From Streptomyces rochei (GTDB lineage: Bacteria > Actinomycetota > Actinomycetes > Streptomycetales > Streptomycetaceae), in NCBI GenBank assembly GCA_002155895.1, contig MUMD01000031.1, forward strand, positions 1 to 44,970: a stretch of DNA of 44,970 nucleotides, written 5' to 3'. Shown here piece by piece: positions 9,385 to 18,303 of this stretch. Positions within the stretch are counted from its first letter, which is position 1, and each line of letters opens with the position of its first letter. The notes beneath the pieces are model-generated. The model made no database searches, was not told the origin of the DNA, and saw only the letters and a list, made by a program, of their open reading frames with translations. The position numbers were made by a program, and so were the translations under genes.

Positions 9385-10989
9385 ATGACCTCCACCGTGG
9401 AGACCTCCGGGCCACAGCCCTGGGAACCCGCCCTGTCGGTCCGCCAGGTCCTCGGTCTGGAGCGGGTGCTCGCCGGGCAGCCCGAGGTGGTGGCCGGCGC
9501 CCACCGGCTCGACCGGCCCGTGCGCTGGGTGCACGTCGCCGAGGCCGCCGACGTCGGGGTGATGCTCAGCGGCGGCGAGATGGTGCTCACCACCGGCGTG
9601 CTGCTCGCCGGTGACGAGGACAAGCAGGACGAGTACATCCGCTCCCTGCACCGCGCCGAGGCCGCCGCCGTCGTGCTCGGCCTCGGCCGGGCCTTCCCCG
9701 CCCCGCCGGACGTGATGCGGCGCGCCGCCGAGCGCTGCGGCCTGCCCATGGTCGTCCTGCACCGGCCCTTCCCCTTCGCCGAACTCACCGAGGAGGTGCA
9801 GTCCCGGCTGCTGCGCCGCAAGTTCGCCGCCGTCAGCCTCTCAGAGGCCGTACGCACCGAACTGACCGGCCTGATCACGGCGGGCGCCCCGGTGCAGCGC
9901 CTCCTCGACGAGGTGGCCCGGCACGGCGGCTGCCCCGTCGTCGTCACCAACCTCGCCCACCGCGTCCTCGCCACCGCCGGGGAGCGGTCCGCGGTCGACG
10001 ACGTGCTCCGGGACTGGGAGCGCATCGCCCGCCAGGCCGGCGCCGGGGCCGCCGACGGCTGGGTCCGCACCGAGCTGAGCTGCCGCGGGGAGCGCTGGGG
10101 GCGGCTGGTGCTGTGCGGCTACCGAGGCGACCGGGCCGCCGGACGGCTCCTCGCCGACCGCGCCGCCGAGGCCCTCGTCCTGCACCGCATGCTCGGCGAC
10201 GGGACGCACGCCGGCGGTCCGGGGGGCGTCCGGGACTCCTGGGAGGAGCAGTCCGCCCGCACCCTGCTCACCGACCTCGTCAGCGGCGCCGTACCCGCAC
10301 GCCAACTGCTGCCCCGGGCGCGGGCCGCCGGACTGCCGGTCAACCGGCGCCTGTTCGTCCCGCTGGTGGTGCGCGACCCCGAGCCCGACCGCCCGGCCCG
10401 CGTGCTGCGGCTGCTGGGACTGCGGGGGATCGTCGCGGAGCTGGCCGACGGCACCACCGCCGTCCTGCTCAGCCTCGCCCCCGACCAGGACGCCAGGACG
10501 CTGACCACCCGCTTCGCGGCGCGGCTGCGGTCGGAGCCGGACGCCGCGCACACCGTGGTGGCGGCGGCCGACGCCCGCGCCGACTGGGACGACGTACCCG
10601 CCGGGCTGCGCGAGGCCCAGCACGTCGCCGAGGCCGTCGCCGACTCCGCCGACGCCCTCGACCCGCCGCCCGTGGTCCGGCTGCGCGACATCCACCTGCG
10701 CGGCCTGGTCCGGCTGCTGCGCGACGACCCGCACGTGCAGTCCTTCGCCGAACGCGAGCTGGACGGGCTGCTGCGCGGGCCCGACGACGACCTGCTGCCC
10801 GTACTGCGCACCTATCTCGCCACCGGCCGCAACAAGTCCCGCACCGCCCGGCTCCACCACGTCTCCCGCCCCGCCCTCTACCGCCGCCTGGAAGCCATAC
10901 AGGGCCGGCTCGGCGTCGACCTCGACGACTTCGAACAGGCCGCCTCCGTGCACATCGCGCTCCTCGCCCACGACGCACAACAGGGGTGA
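9385..10989 (+). CDS. PucR-family transcriptional regulator
   Basis: A 534-residue regulator. The N-terminal third (SVRQVLGLERVLAGQPEVVAG through ERCGLPMVVLHRPFPFAELTEEVQ) is the purine-catabolism regulator ligand domain. The centre is a GGDEF-like fold, and the C-terminal 60 residues (YLATGRNKSRTARLHHVSRPALYRRLEAIQ) form the PucR helix-turn-helix. GAGGA at 9371-9375 precedes the ATG. It sits 31 bp after the aminotransferase gene, in the same direction, between the two halves of the pyrimidine cluster, so it probably senses a pathway intermediate and controls both operons. Direct repeats directly after its stop are candidate binding sites. Confidence 0.88.
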   Translation: MTSTVETSGPQPWEPALSVRQVLGLERVLAGQPEVVAGAHRLDRPVRWVHVAEAADVGVMLSGGEMVLTTGVLLAGDEDKQDEYIRSLHRAEAAAVVLGLGRAFPAPPDVMRRAAERCGLPMVVLHRPFPFAELTEEVQSRLLRRKFAAVSLSEAVRTELTGLITAGAPVQRLLDEVARHGGCPVVVTNLAHRVLATAGERSAVDDVLRDWERIARQAGAGAADGWVRTELSCRGERWGRLVLCGYRGDRAAGRLLADRAAEALVLHRMLGDGTHAGGPGGVRDSWEEQSARTLLTDLVSGAVPARQLLPRARAAGLPVNRRLFVPLVVRDPEPDRPARVLRLLGLRGIVAELADGTTAVLLSLAPDQDARTLTTRFAARLRSEPDAAHTVVAAADARADWDDVPAGLREAQHVAEAVADSADALDPPPVVRLRDIHLRGLVRLLRDDPHVQSFAERELDGLLRGPDDDLLPVLRTYLATGRNKSRTARLHHVSRPALYRRLEAIQGRLGVDLDDFEQAASVHIALLAHDAQQG

Positions 10990-11084
10990 CACCGTGCAAT
11001 GCCCGACTCCCGCAGACGTGACACCGTGCCACTCAAACCGGCCACCCGCCCTGCCTAGGCTCGCTGCACACCGAGCGAGTGGAG
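10986..11084 (+). promoter_or_regulatory. Promoter and direct repeats before the second pyrimidine operon
   Basis: GTGACACCGTGC occurs at 10986-10997 and again at 11018-11029, 32 bp (three helical turns) apart, overlapping the end of the PucR gene. TAGGCT at 11056-11061 is a likely -10 box, with a poor -35. The repeats lie just upstream of the polymerase site, as expected for an activator. The core GACACCGYGC also occurs at 7106. GGAGG at about 11081-11085 is the ribosome site. Confidence 0.45.
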
Positions 11085-11091
11085 GCCGAAG

Positions 11092-11934
11092 ATGAGCCGA
11101 GTGATCCGTGCCGCGCTCTTCCAGACCGCCTGGACGGGCGACAAGGAATCGATGATCCAGGTCCACGAGCAGGCGGTGCGCGACGCCGCCGCCCAGGGCG
11201 CACAGGTCCTGTGCTTCCAGGAGCTGTTCTACGGACCGTACTTCTGCCAGGTCCAGGACCCCGAGTTCTACGCCTACGCCGAGCGCGTTCCCGACGGGCC
11301 GATCGTCGAGCGCTTCCGGCGGCTCGCCCGCGAGCACGGCATCGTCCTGGTGCTCCCGATGTACGAGGAGGAGCAGCCCGGCGTCCTCTACAACACCGCC
11401 GCCGTCATCGACGCCGACGGCTCCTACCTCGGCAAGTACCGCAAGACGCACATCCCGCAGGTGCGCGGCTTCTGGGAGAAGTTCTACTTCCGCCCCGGCA
11501 ACAGCGGCTGGCCGGTCTTCGACACCGCCGTCGGCAAGGTCGGCGTGTACATCTGCTACGACCGGCACTTCCCCGAGGGCTGGCGGGCGCTGGGCCTCGA
11601 AGGCGCCGAGATCGTGTTCAACCCGTCGGCCACCTCGCGCGGCCTGTCCGGCTACCTCTGGCAACTGGAGCAGCCGGCCGCCGCCGTCGCCAACGAGTAC
11701 TTCGTCGGCGCCATCAACCGCGTCGGCGTCGAGGAGTACGGGGACAACGACTTCTACGGCACCTCGTACTTCGTCGACCCCGAGGCGCAGTTCGTCGGGG
11801 AGGTCGCGAGCGACAAGGAGCCCGAACTCGTCGTCCGCGACCTCGACCTGGGCAAGCTGCGCGAGGTCCGCGACCGCTGGCAGTTCTACCGCGACCGCGC
11901 GCCCGGCGCGTACTCCCCGCTGACCGCGCCCTGA
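11092..11934 (+). CDS. Beta-ureidopropionase-type nitrilase-superfamily hydrolase (copy 2)
   Basis: A 280-residue paralogue of the protein at 7231: same length, no gap through at least the first 160 residues, and the same triad positions Glu44 (FQELF), Lys118 (YRKTHIPQ) and Cys155 (YICYDRHFPEGW). It heads the second operon, 38 bp before dihydropyrimidinase, and has GGAGG 6-7 bases before its ATG. Differences cluster in the 46-60 and 78-100 stretches, which may reflect a different N-carbamoyl substrate (for example N-carbamoyl-beta-aminoisobutyrate from thymine). Reaction inferred as for copy 1. Confidence 0.87.
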   Translation: MSRVIRAALFQTAWTGDKESMIQVHEQAVRDAAAQGAQVLCFQELFYGPYFCQVQDPEFYAYAERVPDGPIVERFRRLAREHGIVLVLPMYEEEQPGVLYNTAAVIDADGSYLGKYRKTHIPQVRGFWEKFYFRPGNSGWPVFDTAVGKVGVYICYDRHFPEGWRALGLEGAEIVFNPSATSRGLSGYLWQLEQPAAAVANEYFVGAINRVGVEEYGDNDFYGTSYFVDPEAQFVGEVASDKEPELVVRDLDLGKLREVRDRWQFYRDRAPGAYSPLTAP

Positions 11935-11972
11935 CCCACCCGCCGGGGCCCCTGACAGGAGGGAACAGCAGC

Positions 11973-13376
11973 ATGAGCAGCCGTACCGTCATCCGCGGTG
12001 GCCTCGTCGTCACCGCGTCCGACGAGATCCACGCCGACGTCCTGATCGAGGACGGCCGCATCGCCGCCCTCGCCGCGACCGGCACCCCGGCCGCCGAGGC
12101 GTTCACGGCCGAGCGGACCATCGACGCGAGCGGCAAGTACGTCGTCCCGGGCGGAGTCGACGGCCACACCCACATGGAGATGCCCTTCGGCGGCACCTAC
12201 GCCGCCGACACCTTCGAGACCGGCACCCGGGCCGCCGCCTGGGGCGGCACGACCACCATCGTCGACTTCGCCATCCAGAGCGTCGGCCACTCCCTGCGCT
12301 CCGGCCTGGACGCCTGGCACGCCAAGGCCGAGGGGAACTGCGCGATCGACTACGCCTTCCACATGATCGTCTCCGACGTCAACGAGAAGACGCTCAAGGA
12401 GATGGACCTGCTGGTGGAGGAGGGGGTGACCTCCTTCAAGCAGTTCATGGCCTACCCCGGGGTCTTCTACTCCGACGACGGCCAGATCCTGCGGGCCATG
12501 CAGCGCGCCGCCGAGAACGGCGGGCTGATCATGATGCACGCCGAGAACGGCATCGCCATCGACGTCCTCGTGGAGCAGGCCCTCGCCCGGGGCGAGACCG
12601 ACCCCCGCTACCACGGCGAGGTCCGCAAGGCCCTCCTGGAGGCCGAGGCCACCCACCGCGCCATCCGGCTCGCGCAGGTCGCCGGGGCGCCGCTGTACGT
12701 GGTGCACGTCTCGGCGGCGGAGGCGGTGGCCGAGCTGACCCGCGCTCGCGACGAGGGTCTGCCCGTCTTCGGCGAGACCTGCCCCCAGTACCTCTTCCTG
12801 TCCACCGACAACCTCGCCGAGCCCGGCTTCGAGGGCGCCAAGTACGTGTGCAGCACCCCGCTGCGGCCCGCGGAACACCAGGCGGCCCTGTGGCGGGGCC
12901 TGCGCGGCAACGACCTCCAGGTGGTCTCCACCGACCACTGCCCCTTCTGCTTCAGCGGGCAGAAGGAGCTGGGCCGCGGCGACTTCTCCAAGATCCCCAA
13001 CGGGATGCCGGGCGTCGAGAACCGCATGGACCTGCTCCACCAGGCCGTCGTCGACGGGCACATCAGCCGCCGCCGCTGGATCGAGATCGCCTGCGCCACC
13101 CCGGCCCGGATGTTCGGCCTGTACCCGAAGAAGGGCACCATCGCGCCCGGCGCCGACGCCGACGTGGTCGTCTACGACCCGCACGCCGAGCAGGTCATCT
13201 CCGCCGAGACCCATCACATGAACGTCGACTACTCGGCGTACGAGGGCAAGCGGATCACCGGCCGGGTGGAGACCGTGCTCTCGCGCGGCGTACCGGTCGT
13301 CACCGAGCGGGAGTACACCGGGCGCAAGGGCCACGGCGTCTACACCCCGCGCGCCACCTGTCAGTACCTGAACTAG
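11973..13376 (+). CDS. hydA: Dihydropyrimidinase (D-hydantoinase)
   Basis: A 467-residue cyclic amidohydrolase that opens dihydrouracil, dihydrothymine or 5-substituted hydantoins to N-carbamoyl amino acids (EC 3.5.2.2). The binuclear zinc site is complete: His65 and His67 (GHTHMEM), carbamylated Lys156 (SFKQFMAYPG), His189 (MHAENG), His245 (VVHVSAAE) and Asp321 (STDHCPF). The C terminus (YEGKRITGRVETVLSRG) is the normal beta-sandwich end of the family. AGGAGGG at 11957-11963 fixes the ATG at 11973. It lies between the second hydrolase copy and the LLM oxidoreductase, 11 bp from the latter, in one operon. Confidence 0.93.
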   Translation: MSSRTVIRGGLVVTASDEIHADVLIEDGRIAALAATGTPAAEAFTAERTIDASGKYVVPGGVDGHTHMEMPFGGTYAADTFETGTRAAAWGGTTTIVDFAIQSVGHSLRSGLDAWHAKAEGNCAIDYAFHMIVSDVNEKTLKEMDLLVEEGVTSFKQFMAYPGVFYSDDGQILRAMQRAAENGGLIMMHAENGIAIDVLVEQALARGETDPRYHGEVRKALLEAEATHRAIRLAQVAGAPLYVVHVSAAEAVAELTRARDEGLPVFGETCPQYLFLSTDNLAEPGFEGAKYVCSTPLRPAEHQAALWRGLRGNDLQVVSTDHCPFCFSGQKELGRGDFSKIPNGMPGVENRMDLLHQAVVDGHISRRRWIEIACATPARMFGLYPKKGTIAPGADADVVVYDPHAEQVISAETHHMNVDYSAYEGKRITGRVETVLSRGVPVVTEREYTGRKGHGVYTPRATCQYLN

Positions 13377-13387
13377 GAGTGGTGCCC

Positions 13388-14410
13388 ATGGACTTCGGAC
13401 TCGTCCTGCAGACCGACCCGCCGGCCTCCCGCGTCGTCGAGCTGATGAAACGCGCCGAGGACAACGGCTTCCGCTACGGCTGGACCTTCGACTCCGCCGT
13501 GCTGTGGCAGGAACCGTTCGTGATCTACAGCCAGATCCTGGCCCAGACCTCGAAACTCAAGGTCGGCCCGATGGTCACCAACCCGGGCACCCGCACCTGG
13601 GAGGTGACCGCCTCCACCTTCGCCACCCTCAACGACATGTTCGGCAACCGCACCGTCTGCGGCATCGGACGCGGCGACTCCGCGATGCGCGTCGCCGGCC
13701 GCAAACCCAACACCCTCGCCCGCATCAGCGAGGCCATCAAGGTCATCCGGGCGCTGGGCAGGGGAGAGGAGGCCGACCTCGGCGGCGGCACCGTCGTCCG
13801 CTTCCCCTGGATCAAGCCGGGCGCCGAAGTCCCCGTGTGGATGGCCGCGTACGGCCCGAAGGCCCTCAAGACGACCGGCGAGGAGGCCGACGGCTTCATC
13901 CTCCAGCTCGCCGACCTCTACCTCACCCAGTACATGGTCCAGGCCGTCAAGGACGCCGCCGTCGCCGCCGGACGCGACCCGGACGAGGTGACGATCTGCG
14001 TCGCCGCCCCCGCCTACGTCACCGCCGACGACTCGCCCGAGGCGCTGGCCCACGCGCGCGAGCAGTGCCGCTGGTTCGGCGGCATGGTCGGCAACCACGT
14101 CGCCGACCTCGTCGACAAGTACGGCGCCCACACCGGCGCGGTCCCCGACGAACTCACCGACTACATCAAGGCCCGCCAGGGCTACGACTACGCCCACCAC
14201 GGACGCAGCGGCAACCCGGATACGCGGTTCGTGCCGGACGAGATCGTCGACCGGTTCTGCCTGATCGGACCGGCCGAGAAGCACATCGAGAAGCTCAGGG
14301 CCCTGCGCGCCCTCGGCGTCGACCAGTTCGCGCTGTACGACATGCACGACGCGCAGGAATCCGTGATCGACGCCTACGGCACGCGGATCATCCCGGCCGT
14401 CAACGCCTGA
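13388..14410 (+). CDS. LLM-class flavin/F420-dependent oxidoreductase of the pyrimidine cluster
   Basis: A 340-residue TIM-barrel enzyme of the luciferase-like family. MDFGLVLQTDPPASRVVELMKRAEDNGF at the start, VGPMVTNPGTRTW and TVCGIGRGDSAMRVAGRKP (phosphate-binding region) and VWMAAYGPKALKTTGEEADGFIL are typical. It resembles the family I remember as TIGR03842, annotated as F420-dependent. It lies 11 bp after dihydropyrimidinase and is the only redox enzyme in the cluster, so it may carry out the first step on uracil/thymine or act on a related ring; RutA, a uracil-ring monooxygenase, belongs to the same superfamily. AGGAG at 13375-13379 lies 8 bases before the ATG. Substrate and cofactor (F420 or FMN) are inference. 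Confidence 0.8.
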   Translation: MDFGLVLQTDPPASRVVELMKRAEDNGFRYGWTFDSAVLWQEPFVIYSQILAQTSKLKVGPMVTNPGTRTWEVTASTFATLNDMFGNRTVCGIGRGDSAMRVAGRKPNTLARISEAIKVIRALGRGEEADLGGGTVVRFPWIKPGAEVPVWMAAYGPKALKTTGEEADGFILQLADLYLTQYMVQAVKDAAVAAGRDPDEVTICVAAPAYVTADDSPEALAHAREQCRWFGGMVGNHVADLVDKYGAHTGAVPDELTDYIKARQGYDYAHHGRSGNPDTRFVPDEIVDRFCLIGPAEKHIEKLRALRALGVDQFALYDMHDAQESVIDAYGTRIIPAVNA

Positions 14411-14515
14411 CCGACCCCCTCTCCCTCCGGGGGGAGGGTCCCAGGACGCTCCCGCGCACCCCCCTCGGCACCGCCCGCACGGCCTCTCCCGTCCCACCGC
14501 ACGATTGGCCTGCCC

Positions 14516-16038
<1,523 letters not shown>

Positions 16039-16042
<4 letters not shown>

Positions 16043-16698
16043 CCTTCCTCCAGGGCGGCCACCGCTTCCTTGGCCGCCTTGATGGCCCCCTTGTTGACGG
16101 TCTCCGAACTCGGCGCCTTCTTCGACTCGAAGTCACTGCCGTTGTACGTGATCATCACCAGGGCGTTGGCGGCGCGGACCAGCACCGTCCCCTCGCGGGT
16201 CTGCTGTCCGTCCTCCGTGGTGAGGTTGACGACGGAGTAGGCGGCGTCGCCGAGGCCCGGCACCTCGCCGCCGCCGCTCCGGTCGGCCACCCGCTCCTTG
16301 TACGACTTCACCGCCGCCTCGTCCGACGCCATCACCTCGAAGGAGACGTCGAGCCAGCGGTAGTCGTACCCCTTGAGCGCGTTCCAGGAACAGGTGCGCC
16401 GGACCGCGGTGTCCGTGGACGGGATCTCCTTGCCGGCCGCCTTGGCGCCGGGCACCAGCGAGGTGACGGTCTTCCCGGCCAGGCTCTCGCAGGGCGCCGG
16501 GGCGGTGGCGTAGGTCTTCGCCACCGCCTCGGTCGCCGGTGCGGACGCGGACCGGTGCACGGTGTCGGGCGGCGTCTCGTCCTTGGCGGCCGGCGTGGTC
16601 GGATCCGGCCCGGACGACAGCGCCCAGCCCGCCGTGGCGAGCACGGCGACCGGCGCCAGACGCGCGGTCAGGGCGAGCGGCAGGGGAAGAGGACGCAA
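16039..16698 (-). CDS. DUF3558-like secreted or lipid-anchored protein
   Basis: A protein of about 219 residues if it starts at the TTG at 16698, giving a short basic start (MRPLPLPLALTARL) and the hydrophobic segment APVAVLATAGWALSSG as signal peptide or anchor; GAGAAG lies 6-9 bases before it. An ATG at 16821 would add a long proline-rich extension and hide the signal, so I reject it. The mature part has the two conserved cysteines of DUF3558 (PCESLAG and RRTCSW) with GLGDAAYSVV and LVMITYNG strands. The family is known from actinobacterial surface proteins without assigned function. It converges on the NCS1 gene. Confidence 0.7.
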
Positions 16699-16918
16699 GG
16701 CGCACTTCTCGTGGGGACGGTGCGGAGGGGGTCCGCACTGCGGACGGGACGCCAGTGTCACACGAGTCCCTGTGGGGCGGAAGGGCGAACTCGGTGCGTG
16801 GCCGGGCGGTGACGCAGACACACCGACGCACGGCCGGAGCGCCCCGCCCGGCCGCCGGTCGTCGCCCGTCAGGGGCGGCCCGGCGCCGGTGTCCTGCGGG
16901 GCGCCCGCCGGACAGTGG

Positions 16919-17134
16919 TCACCCGCCGGACCTCCGGCCGCGCCCGCGACCGGTGCCCGGGGCGAACGGGAGCAGGACGTCCTCCGGGCCGGCGAGGCGT
17001 GAGGCGGGCAGCGCGCCGCCCGGCAACGGCGACAGCAGGAACTCGACGAGGTCCGGCTCGGCCCGTGTCGGGGCCGCCTCCGCGGTGTCCGGTGCGGCCG
17101 GTCCGGTCCGGTGACGGTCGGTGGCGAGGTTCAT
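16919..17134 (-). CDS. 71-residue protein coupled to an AhpD-like gene
   Basis: A small ORF starting at ATG 17134 inside the stop codon of the AhpD-like gene (ATGA overlap), so translation is coupled. Its third codon positions are almost all G or C, as in real genes here. The peptide is acidic and proline-rich in its first half, has the conserved-looking middle DLVEFLLSPLPGGALPASRLAGPEDVLLPF and ends GRGRRSGG. I do not recognise a family; it has no cysteine, signal peptide or membrane helix. It could be a small partner or substrate of the AhpD-like protein. Confidence 0.6.
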   Translation of the reverse strand: MNLATDRHRTGPAAPDTAEAAPTRAEPDLVEFLLSPLPGGALPASRLAGPEDVLLPFAPGTGRGRGRRSGG

Positions 17135-18135
17135 GAGGGCTCCTCCACGGTGGCGGGTGCGGACAGGGTGCTCTCGACACGGTCCACGGCGGCGAACGCG
17201 CCGTACGCGACGAGGTGCACCAGGCAGTGGTCGGTGTGCTTGGGGCGGCGCCACGCGGCGACGTCCGCCGGGTCGATCCGGGACGGCGCGAGGGCGGCCA
17301 GCAGCGCCAGCCGAGCGCCGGGACGCCGCTCGCGGCCGGGGAAGGGGTCCGGGTCGACCGGCGGCCGGGACCCGTCCCACTCCCGCAGGGCGGTGCGCAC
17401 GAGCGTCTGGTCGTCGGCGTCGAGGAGGCCCGCGCCCAGGGCGGCGGCCGCGCGCAGGGCGGCGTAGGCGGGGCCGACCGGCGTGCCCGCCGCCCAGGCG
17501 GGTCCCGGGCCGGGCGTGTCGAGCAGGGGCAGGGAAGCGCCGGGGACGGCGGGGCGGCGCACGGTACGGGACAGGGAGCGGCCCGCCAGGCTCCGCACCG
17601 GTCGCAGCCGCTGCGACTCGCCGGGAAGCAGCCTCTCGGAGACCAGGGCCGACACGATCCGGTTGATGAAGTGGAAGGCCAGCGCGGTGCCCAGATAGCC
17701 GGGCGCCTCCTCGGGCGGGAACGGCGGGGACTCCCGCCCGGCGTCCGGACTGCCGGTCCGCCGGGCCCAGTCCAGCACGCGCGCGTGCCGTTCGTCCGCC
17801 GGCTCGCGGCCCCGCGCCAGCCGCTCGGCCAGGGCGTGGTCGCCGGTCGCGTGCAGCAGCATCGTGTGCGCGTCCACGCAGAACCGGCACCCGTTGGCCT
17901 CGGACACCCCGAAGGCGGCGACCTCCTTGCCGGTCCGGTCGCCGGGGCCGGCGATCAGGGACTCGCGCATCAGCGCCCAGGCGGGGGCGAGGAGCGCGGG
18001 GGCGGAGGACAGGGCCACGAAGGGTGCGGGTCCGGGGATGCCGAAGTCCCGCGCGATCTGCTCGAAGACCTCCGCGACGCGGCCGGTGGCGGCCTCGGGC
18101 GGCAGGGGTGCGGTGTGACGGAAGGGTGTGGGCAT
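17131..18135 (-). CDS. Carboxymuconolactone decarboxylase/AhpD-like protein
   Basis: A 334-residue protein. Residues about 60-110 hold the AhpD core EVAAFGVSEANGCRFCVDAHTMLLHATGD, whose CxxC pair and downstream His are the redox site of alkylhydroperoxidase-type proteins. Upstream AATGRVAEVFEQIARDFGIPGPAPFVALSSAP is typical of the peroxidase-related CMD family. The C-terminal 150 residues (WDGSRPPVDPDPFPG, RPKHTDHCLVHLVAYGAF) may be a second, CxxC-less CMD domain. It is probably a thiol-dependent peroxide or quinone handling protein in the cytoplasm. ATG at 18135 has only a weak ribosome site. It is divergent from the sensor kinase gene and coupled to a 71-aa ORF downstream. Confidence 0.8.
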   Translation of the reverse strand: MPTPFRHTAPLPPEAATGRVAEVFEQIARDFGIPGPAPFVALSSAPALLAPAWALMRESLIAGPGDRTGKEVAAFGVSEANGCRFCVDAHTMLLHATGDHALAERLARGREPADERHARVLDWARRTGSPDAGRESPPFPPEEAPGYLGTALAFHFINRIVSALVSERLLPGESQRLRPVRSLAGRSLSRTVRRPAVPGASLPLLDTPGPGPAWAAGTPVGPAYAALRAAAALGAGLLDADDQTLVRTALREWDGSRPPVDPDPFPGRERRPGARLALLAALAPSRIDPADVAAWRRPKHTDHCLVHLVAYGAFAAVDRVESTLSAPATVEEPS

Positions 18136-18224
18136 GGACAGCAGGGTGCGCCGGGGGGACGCCCTCGGTCGTCGTACGGCCGGAGACGGTCCGTCCTGCG
18201 CCGCCGGTGCCCGTCCCGGGCGGC

Positions 18225-18246
18225 GACTACTTCGGCGGGAGTAGTC
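18225..18246. promoter_or_regulatory. Inverted repeat between the AhpD-like gene and the two-component operon
   Basis: GACTACT (18225-18231) and AGTAGTC (18240-18246) form a 7-bp inverted repeat with an 8-bp spacer, about 58 bp before the sensor kinase start. A palindrome of this size is what a dimeric NarL-type response regulator binds, so autoregulation, possibly also of the divergent AhpD-like gene, is likely but unproven. Confidence 0.45.
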
Positions 18247-18303
18247 CGCAAGCCGTCCCCAGGGCCGACGCGGTCGCGCGGCGGGCGTGTCTAGGGTGCG
18301 GGC

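Noticed and set aside
16699-16918. Possible small genes in the 220-bp gap upstream of the DUF3558-like gene
   Set aside because: Short frames on both strands have no ribosome site or recognisable product; I see nothing supportable there.
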